Source: Oreohelix idahoensis (Eukaryota > Mollusca > Gastropoda > Stylommatophora > Oreohelicidae). From it: 64,000 nt of DNA. Positions 47,001 to 56,000 of the stretch are shown here, piece after piece. The position numbers were made by a program, and so were the translations under genes. Where the stretch lies: assembly GCA_024509875.1 (NCBI GenBank), contig JAMPIV010011341.1:248001-312000 (forward strand), written 5' to 3'. How positions within the stretch are numbered: position 1 is the stretch's first letter; every line of letters begins with the position of its first letter. Below the pieces are notes generated by a model, which made no database searches, was not told where the DNA came from, and saw only the letters and a program-made list of their open reading frames with translations.

Positions 47001-50000
47001 CTCTTGACAGTGCAAGTGTAAGATTATGATGACTATCAGTGTTAACCAAAAGTTTCTATACTTGAATGAATACTGTAATACAGTTAATATCAGACTCTTG
47101 ACAGTGCAAGTGTAGGTGAAAAAAAGATGTCTCCAGGTAAATTAATAGGAAATTCTGCAACAGTATTAAAAGAAGAAGTAATCTAATCATCAGAAATGGT
47201 CTTCCCTCAGACAAGTGTTTTTAACTGTCACAGACAGGGTGATGCGCCAGACAACAGCAGATGCCCCCAGAGGAATAAGATGGGCATCATTCTCTACACT
47301 GGAAGATCTAGAATACGTAAATGACATTGCACTATTCACACACTTACATCAACACATCCATGAAAAAACAGACTGAATTAACAAGCCAACAGGTGGTACT
47401 AAACATTAATCTCAAGAAGACAGAAGTCATGAATGTAAGAAATTCTCCACCCATAAAAATAAGGGACCAAGACCTGGAAAATACAAACACATTTACATAC
47501 TTAGGATGCATAGTAACACATAGCACAGACATCATTAGCCACACGAATAAAGCCAGAATAGCCTTCGCCAACCTAAACATCTAGAAATCCTCCCAGTACT
47601 GTACAAACACTAAATTAAAAATATATGACAGCTGCATAATTTCTGTACGGTGCAGAATGCTGGAGAGTAACTGAAAAGGAAATATTCAAATTGTCCCCTT
47701 TCCACACAACCTGCCTAAGAAAAATTCTTTGAATTTTCTGACCTAACACCATCACCAACCAAGAATTGCTAATTCTGAGCCACCAAGAAGACATGCACAC
47801 CATCATAGTTAGTAGATGTTGGAGCTGACTTGGCCCCATCCTCAGATGAGAACCTGATACCATCACCAGAACTGCCATGTTATGGACTCCACAAGGAAAG
47901 AGAAAGTGAGGACAGCCAAAAGCCACCTGACATTAACTGTGGAGGTAGAGACGCTAAGCATGAATCAGAGCTGGGGCACCACAGAAAGGACTGAGCAAAG
48001 TGGAGACAGTTTGTTGCTGCCCAACAGGATGCCACCAGGCATGATGGTCACTGATTGCTTTATCAGTCAGCGACCAAGGACCAAAGAAGAAGAAATAAGA
48101 AACTACACTGCTCATCTCATCTGGATTCATATGGTACTAATCAGCTCAATCATTACAATCTGTTGTAATGCATCGTGAAATCAAGGAAAAAACTGTATAC
48201 ATATAGGCACATATACAAATTATTTTCACACCAATTCTAAGTCTCATATGCAAGGACAATGGCCTCTTATGCCTTTAATTTTGTTTAAATTAAAAACAAC
48301 AGAAAAGCAAAACAAACCATACATTTAAAAAATGAGTATGTAGGTCCACAATGGCACAGATTACGTGAAGAAAAGTAATTTAAGCAGTACGAGGCAACTA
48401 ATCTGAAACTGTGCATGTTGTTGACAACCTCATCAAGTAAACAGTACGAGGCAAGTAATGTGAGTCTGTGCATGTCATTGACAACCTCATCAAGTAAACA
48501 GTACGAGGCAACTAATCTGAAACTGTGCATGTTGTTGACAACCTCATCAAGTCAAACAACTAATGTGAGTCTGTGCATGTCATTGACAACCTCATCAAGT
48601 CAAACAACTAATGTGAGTCTGTGCATGTCGTTGACAACCTCATCAAGTAAACAGTACGAGGCAAGTAATGTGAGTCTGTGCATGTCATTGACAACCTCAT
48701 CAAATAAACAGTACAAGGCAAGTAATGTGAGTCTGTGCATGTCATTGACAACCTCATCAAGTAAACAGTACAAGGCAAGTAATGTGAGTCTGTGCATGTC
48801 ATTGACAACCTCATCAAGTAAACAGTACGAGGCAAGTAATGTGAGTCTGTGCATGTCGTTGACAACCTCATCAAGTAAACAGTACGAGGCAAGTAATGTG
48901 AGTCTGTGCATGTCGCTGACAACCTCATCAAGTAAGACAAAATGTTGCAGAAAGCACCACTACAAGAGTACATGAATGCTCTAGTGCAGGTTTCCAGCAA
49001 GTGGATCAAGGGTCAAGTCCAACAGTGGCACTATGCTCCATAGGGAGCAAAAAGGAAAATGACAAATTTAAGAAAAGTCCTGTGTAGGTCATGGAGGGGG
49101 GCACTGTGTAGTTCATGGGGGGGGGGGGGGGGGGGGGAGGGGTGGGGGGGGGGGGGGGGGTGGGGGGGGGGGGGGGGGGGGGGGGGGGGTGGTGGGGGGG
49201 GGGGGGGGCACTGTGTAGTTTATGGAGGGAGGCACTGTGTAGTTTATGGAGGGAAGCACTGTGTAGTTTATGGAGGGGGGCACTGAGATTGACAGATTAC
49301 TGCACCATTATTATACAAGTCATCAGAGGCAGCCAATATATAGTGTGCACCTGACTGGCAACATCATTGTGTAAAACATAGTTCTACAGAAACTACAGGT
49401 CTATATCCTTTTATTCCAACGCCCAAAATATTAGGAAAATCAAAAGTTTCTTTGAGTTACCTTTGACCACAATTTGGGCGATTTCTGACTACTTTGGGCA
49501 CTTTTGAAATGCAATTTGGGCGAAATCTGAAAACCAAAAGAATGTGATTGCCTAAGCAAAGCTGTACTACTACATCCATCATTATTATCAGCTGCCATCT
49601 CCACAACGAAGATTGGCTGTAATGGATCTCCACATCTTCTTCTTCTTCTTTCGTTCGCTTGAACTATATTGTCTATATCTGCAATGTTGTTTCTTGTATA
49701 AACTTCACTGTCTTTTGTAGTTCATACAGAGGTCCATATAGTTTTGCTTCCAGTGTTGTTTCTCTGGGCCAGTGGGTTTGCCTCAATATATCATATTCGG
49801 GGCAATCTTGAAGTACGTGCTCCGCAGTCTGGGGTGCCTGTCCACATGTACACATGGCTGAATTGCCAATCTTGAATTTTGTATACATGTGGCTGCGGAG
49901 GCGGTTGTGTCCTGTTCTGAGGCGCAGAATGACTATTTGTTCTGATCTGTTCATAGCTTGGTAGTCATCCTGCGTTGGTGTTGGTGGCTTTCTGATAGAT

Positions 50001-53000
50001 TTGATCATCTTTTTTCTTCTGATGGTATGTAACTGGTACATCCGGTTGCTCGTCTGCAGCACCTTCTTTAGCCAGTCCATCTGCTCTCTCGTTTCCTGGT
50101 ATTCCACAATGAGACGGTATCCACTGCATGGTGACCCTGCGCTGGTTGCACAGTTCAGAAAGTGGGGCTTGTATATCTGGCAATTTTCTGGACTGAAGTG
50201 CTTGGAGTGCTGATCTTGCATCTGTCAGGAATACTACAGGCTGTGGACCGAGATTGGTGTTCAATAGTTTCTCAGTTGCCACCTTGATTGCCTGGACTTC
50301 TGCATCATAGTTGTTACAGAATTTCCCCGTTGGTACTCTGACAGTATCCCTAGTGTTGTTTGGGTATCCTATGTACACTCCTGCTCCTCCATTCTATACT
50401 GCATTCTGTGCTGAACCATCCGTGTATACTCGGACCCAGAGGTCCTGTGGGTATTCATCATCTAGGAAACTGAGAGTGACTGTCCTACGTTGCACGCTGT
50501 TCTGTTCATCCCTGTCGAATATTCCTTTTACTTTTGTATGGATGTGTACTGGTAAGCCATGCTCCTCTCTCCAAGGGGTTTGTTCTGGCACAGACTTTAG
50601 GGGGCTGTTAACTTCAGGCAGGTCTGAGGTTTGTCTACGTAATCGTTTGGCCTGGTGGATAAAGCTGCTTCTTTTCAGTCGCCCCATTGCTAGGTTTTGG
50701 AATCTGTCCTTCATTGGATGGCTCGGCATACAGAGGAACTTTTCTGCCTGTGTTAGCACTTTCGTGTCTCTGCGTTCTCTCAGTGCTTGTATCCTCCCCA
50801 TTTTCTCCATCTTCACTATAGGCGTTGATTTCATTGCCCCCGTGATGACCCTAAGCGCCTGGTTTTGCACCTTATCTAGCTCTTGTAATGTGGTGTTTGA
50901 TGCTGGGCACCACGCAGCTGACCCATATTCCAGGTGTGGTCGTATGCCCTGCTGGTAAACTTTACTAAGTATTTTCCCGCTGGCTCCCCATGTGGTTCCA
51001 CTTAGTTTTCTCAGGATGGCTAACTTCCTCCTGGCCTTTGTTGCTGCTTTGTTGATGTGCTGCTTCCATGTCAGCCTATCATCGAATGTAACTCCGAGAT
51101 AGGTGGGTTGTTTATCTTCTCTCAGGAGCTCTTCGTTTATCTTGATGACACCAGCTTTTTGTTTGGGAGAGAGGGTGAAGAGCGTAGTGCTGCACTTGTC
51201 TGTATTGATGCTGACACACCATCTATTTGCCCATGAGGTTAAGGCATCTATAGCTCTTTGTAGCAGTTTGGTGGCCACTGTTGCATGCTCATCTGTGCAC
51301 CATATTACCAGGTCATCAGCGTACATTGCCACTTTCATTCCATGTGGTAGTTCAGCAACCAGGTCGTTGATGTAGACTAGGAAAAGTGTGGGGGACAGAA
51401 CCCCTCCCTGAGGGACGCCATGACGCAGTAGAATTTTCTTACTCTTGAGGCCATCTAGTTGTACTCGGGCTCTTCTGTTATGCAGGTATGCTTTCACCCA
51501 TTTGTACATCTTACCATTCACTCTACAATTTCTCAGTTTCTTCAGAAGCCCTTCTTTCCAAACCTTGTCAAATGCTTTCCTTAGATCTATCCATGCTGCT
51601 AGTACCAGTTTCTTATCTTGGAGCGCATCCTCAATCTCTTGGGAAAGGTAAGTTGCCTGATCTTCGGTGGAATAACACTGCCTAAAGCCCGCCTGCTGTG
51701 GTACAAGAAGGTTTTCACTTTCAAGGTACCACTGTAGCCTGAGGTTGATGATACGCTCCATTGTTTTGCAGAGGCAGCTTGTAAGGCTGATTGGTCTGTA
51801 GCTGGAGGCAGTGGAACTGTCTTTTCCTGGTTTTAGGAGTGGTATCATGATTGCTTCCCTCCAGGTCTGTGGAACTCTGCCTGAGTTCCAACAGATATTG
51901 AAGATCTGCAGCAGCTTTGTTTTTGCTGCGGTTCCCAAGTTCTTAATCATTTCATTGGACACTCCATCAACTCCTGGCGACTTTCTCATTTTCAATTTGG
52001 ATATTGCAAGCTCCAGTTCTCTGAATGTGATTGGTGCCTCCATAACTTCAGGTATGGTTCCATCTCGTCCTGCGTATTGTTGTTTCTCACGAGTCTCCTG
52101 TTGCTTCTCTGGGCTAACTTCGATGTTGTTGTCTTTAGCAAAGGAGTCTGCAAAGTGATCAGCTGCCTGTTTTCCCATGAGGATGTTTCCATCTTTGTAC
52201 AGAGCAATCCTTGAGTTTCTCTCTGTACCTTCATCGTTAAGTTGTTTTACCAGCTTCCACAGTTTCCTCGTATCTCTTTCGAAGTTCAAGGACTCTGTTT
52301 TCTCCTTCCAGCTTCTTCGCCTGGCCTGCAACTTGGCCATTTGAAATTTGGCCTTAGCTTGCTGGTAGTTATTGTGGTGTTCTTGGCATGGACTGGTCTC
52401 TGCCTGCTTTCGAGATGTTTCCACGTCGTTGTGCAGCTGCTCTAGTTCACTATTCCAATATGGTTTGTAGTGCTTACGAGCCCCTCTAGGTATTGTTTCA
52501 CGAGCAGCCTGTAATATGCATCTGCTGAATTCATCGACTAGCTTATTGATGTCTTTGTCTACAATCAGATCTCTAGCCAGTATACTAGTACGGTGCTGGT
52601 ACATTGTCCAGTCTGCCTTCTTGTAGTTCCACCTAGAGAGAGTGCTGCTCTCCTTGACAAGTTCATTTTCCACAATTAGGAAGACTGGCCGGTGGTCGCT
52701 GCCTCCAAGTTGTTTCCCTACAACGCGTGTGGTGTTCCACTCCAGGCTGGGTGAGTGGAATGCCAGGTCTGGTGTAGAGGTGGTGTGCCATGATCTCGAG
52801 TAGAAGGTTGGTGGGTCGATTGGCTGGTTAATCAGGATAAGCCCATTGTCATCCTGCCAGTTTTCAAGCTCCTCACCTCTCCTGTCCATGTGATCATAGC
52901 CCCAGCTCTGTGAGTGGCTGTTGAAGTCTCCGCATACAATCAGTCTTTCTTTTGCTGGGATTGTATCTAGTGCCAGTGGGCGGTCGCTCGGACAGTAGTA

Positions 53001-56000
53001 GTTGAGCAGGTGGAATTCTGAACTTTCTGTCCTGAGATGAAGCATCTGGTATTCCGCCCTCTCCATATATGTTTCAAGCTGACATGCACTGATGTTATTC
53101 CTCACGAGTGTCAGTATTCCACCCTTTCGCCTGTCTATTCGGTCAGATCGGTAGCACTGGTAGCCTCTGATTTTGAAGGCTATGTCCTTGTTGAGGTGGG
53201 TTTCTTGCAAGCAACATACATTTACTTGCTCTTCATTCAAGATATTTTCGAGCTCTAATTTTTTGCTGTAGCCGTCTTTTTTACTATTGATGCCTTCAGC
53301 ATTCCAGTGCATTATTTTAAATGGTCTTTTCTTTGCTTGGCCAGTAGCTCTATTCTCATGCCTCCTGGCTCCACGGGGCAATTGAGAAGGACCCCCAGTA
53401 GTAGGGGTTGGGCCCTTCCGAGGCAGAGGGCCCGGCACTGCGCCTGCCTGGGTGTCCGTCACAGGGCGAGTGCCATAACGTTTTGCAGATATAGGCATAC
53501 TTCCATAGCGCATGTGCGTGGCATCCTGATTGCTGTGGTGCGCCTCTTGGCTGGTTGCCTCCGTCTTCAGCACCTTGACTTGCTAGGGCAGACTGTGGTC
53601 TTGCTCGAGTGTAGGAGGGCCTGGCCAGTCTTGGTTTTTCAGCCGCTGATGGCTGTACTTGAGCCCCATCTCCACGTCAAGGAGCTGGCCTCGATGGGGA
53701 TCTCCACATCTTATGTCTCTTGTCTTGGTGGTGCACTCTGATAGACATTTTCCTGTCCATCTCGTGATGTTATCTTCCCACTTATAGCGCTGTCTTCCCC
53801 TTGCACATTTGCCTTCAACTCGCCCTTCTATTAGGTCTTCTGCAAGGTGTTATGCCTTTTTATGTGTCCAAAGTATTTTAGCTGCCTAACTTCGTCATCG
53901 AAGCATCATTTATTGGTGATGCCTAGATGGCAGGGAGAATAGTGTGATTTGCTTGCATAGCTAGGCGGGGTTGTTGCACTGAAGGTCCTGGGTTCAAACG
54001 AACGAACTTTATTTTCAAAGGGTTAAGAATTGGGCACGCAGGCCCGTCTTACATTCTGCCCTTCTTCTCTCTGTCATCTTACATACCGTTCGAGTGGATA
54101 AGCCACTCACGCCTGTTGTTTTTATGTTGTCTAGTTTTCTACCTCTTTATTTCTTACGAGTGCCTGAAAACATACCTTTATGTTTGTCTATTTATTTAGA
54201 TGTTAGTACATGTTTCATGTTGTTGAATGTAGCTTTGGCCATTCCTATTCTCTTCTTGAATTCTGTTTCACATCTACCATCTTCTGTTATTATTTGACCA
54301 AGATATGAGTAGCTCTTAACTTGTTCCAGGATTTTCCCATTTATGCCTATCTTTAATGTGGGCTTATCGTCTGTTTTGCTAATTATCATAGTTTTTGTTT
54401 TCTCAATATTAATGTCCAATCCATATTCATGACTTATACTGTTCACTTGCTTCACTAGTTCTTGTAAATCCTGTTCACTTTCAGCTAACAACACGGTATC
54501 ATCTGCATATCTAAGATTGTTTATTGACTTTCCACTGATGTTCAGTCCTGGCATTTCCTTTATCTGTTTGAAAATTTTTTCGGTGTATAGATTAAATAGG
54601 CAGGGGGACAGCACACAACCTTGTCTGACACCTCTTTTTATGTCTATGTACGGTGAATAATTCCTTCCAGATCTTACTGTGGCAGTTTGCTCCCAATAAA
54701 GGTTACTGAGTATTCTTATATCTTTTCCATCAATACCTATGTCTTCGAGGCATTCAATTATTTTCTCATGATGGACTCTGTCAAAAGCATTCTTATAGTC
54801 AATGAAGCACATATACATACTTTTTTGGACCTCTATACTTTTCTGCTAATATTCTTAGGCAAAATATTGCCTCTCTTGTTCCGCTGTTCCATCTAAAACC
54901 AAACTGCTCTTCTTGGATTTCGCTGTCTACCTTACTTTTTCTTCTTTCCTGTATGATTTTGACCAGTATTTTAATTGCATGACTCATCAGGCTGATTGTT
55001 TTGAAGTCTGAACATTCTGTTGCATTAGGTTTTTTGGGCAATGTTATAAAGACTGATGTCTTCATGTCATGTGGTATATATCCTGTAATGTATATATCGT
55101 TGCATAGATCTGTGATTGTATCTATACCAAAGCTCTCAAGGGCTTCTACCACTTCAATTTTTATGTAATCCATGCCTGCTAATTTTCCTTTTTGTATCAT
55201 ATGTATTGCATTCTCTACTTCTGATCTGAGAATGTTTGGGGCTTTCATTAGAATCTGGTGATGGTTTTTTTTTTTACCTCTGTTGTCCTCGAATAGTTCT
55301 TTTACGTACTCTGCACACCTGTTTGATATGTCTTTCTCATCAAGTAAGATTACACCATTTTCATTCTTGATACAGCTTCTTCCTTGGGCAAACTATGACC
55401 TATTTGATAATTTCTTTATTTCTTCATGTATATCTCCTGTCATGTGCTTTGCTTCAAAGTCTTCTATTTCCTTGTATTTTGTTTCTATCCTCCGTTTTTT
55501 TGCTTGTCTACACATAGTACGTATGTCATTGTCTATTGTTTTATATTCTGTAGTGTTTTTTGCTTTCTTTCTTTCTGCCATTTTATTCAAGATGTCATCT
55601 GTCATCCAAATTTGATTTTTCTTAGGCTCCTTTTTAGGTAAATTTGCATTTGCTGATTGTAGGCTTGTTTTTAAACATTCTCATTTTGCAGCTATTTTTT
55701 TCTTCTATGTTTTCTCTTCTGTACTGCTCCATGCTTTCTGTCAGTAACTGTTCATACTTATTTTTGACATCGACAAGATATTTTTATTTTATATCTGGTT
55801 GTTTCAGTGCTGATATTTCTATCTGAGGTTCCTCCTTTCTTCTGTTTCCTGCTCCTTTTAGCTTTATATTTACTTTGATGACGACCGGATTGTGATCTGA
55901 ATTTATGTCAGCACCAGGACGTGTCTTTGCGCTTGTGACAATGTTCTTAAATCTATGTTTTATCATGATAAAGTCAATTTGATTTCTTGTTACATCGCCT

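Larger units (their letters stand above)
49639..53697 (-). mobile_element. Near-full-length RNase H LINE (family B) nested in family C
   Basis: It is flanked by a 15-bp target duplication, GGATCTCCACATCTT (49,624-49,638 and 53,698-53,712). Coding runs 53,573 to 49,673 on the minus strand: endonuclease, RT, RNase H and cysteine knuckle. Damage is slight: one TAG at 50,396 and one frameshift near 50,025. The 5' UTR is about 125 bp. The 3' end is GAACGAAAGAAGAAGAAG. The combination with RNase H suggests the I/jockey group. No separate gag-like ORF1 is visible. In NUFIP1 intron 1, same strand. Confidence 0.92.

Noticed and set aside
48415..49009. Repeat proteins SLCMSLTTSSSKQYEA and antisense frames
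   Set aside because: Translations of the 57-bp minisatellite.
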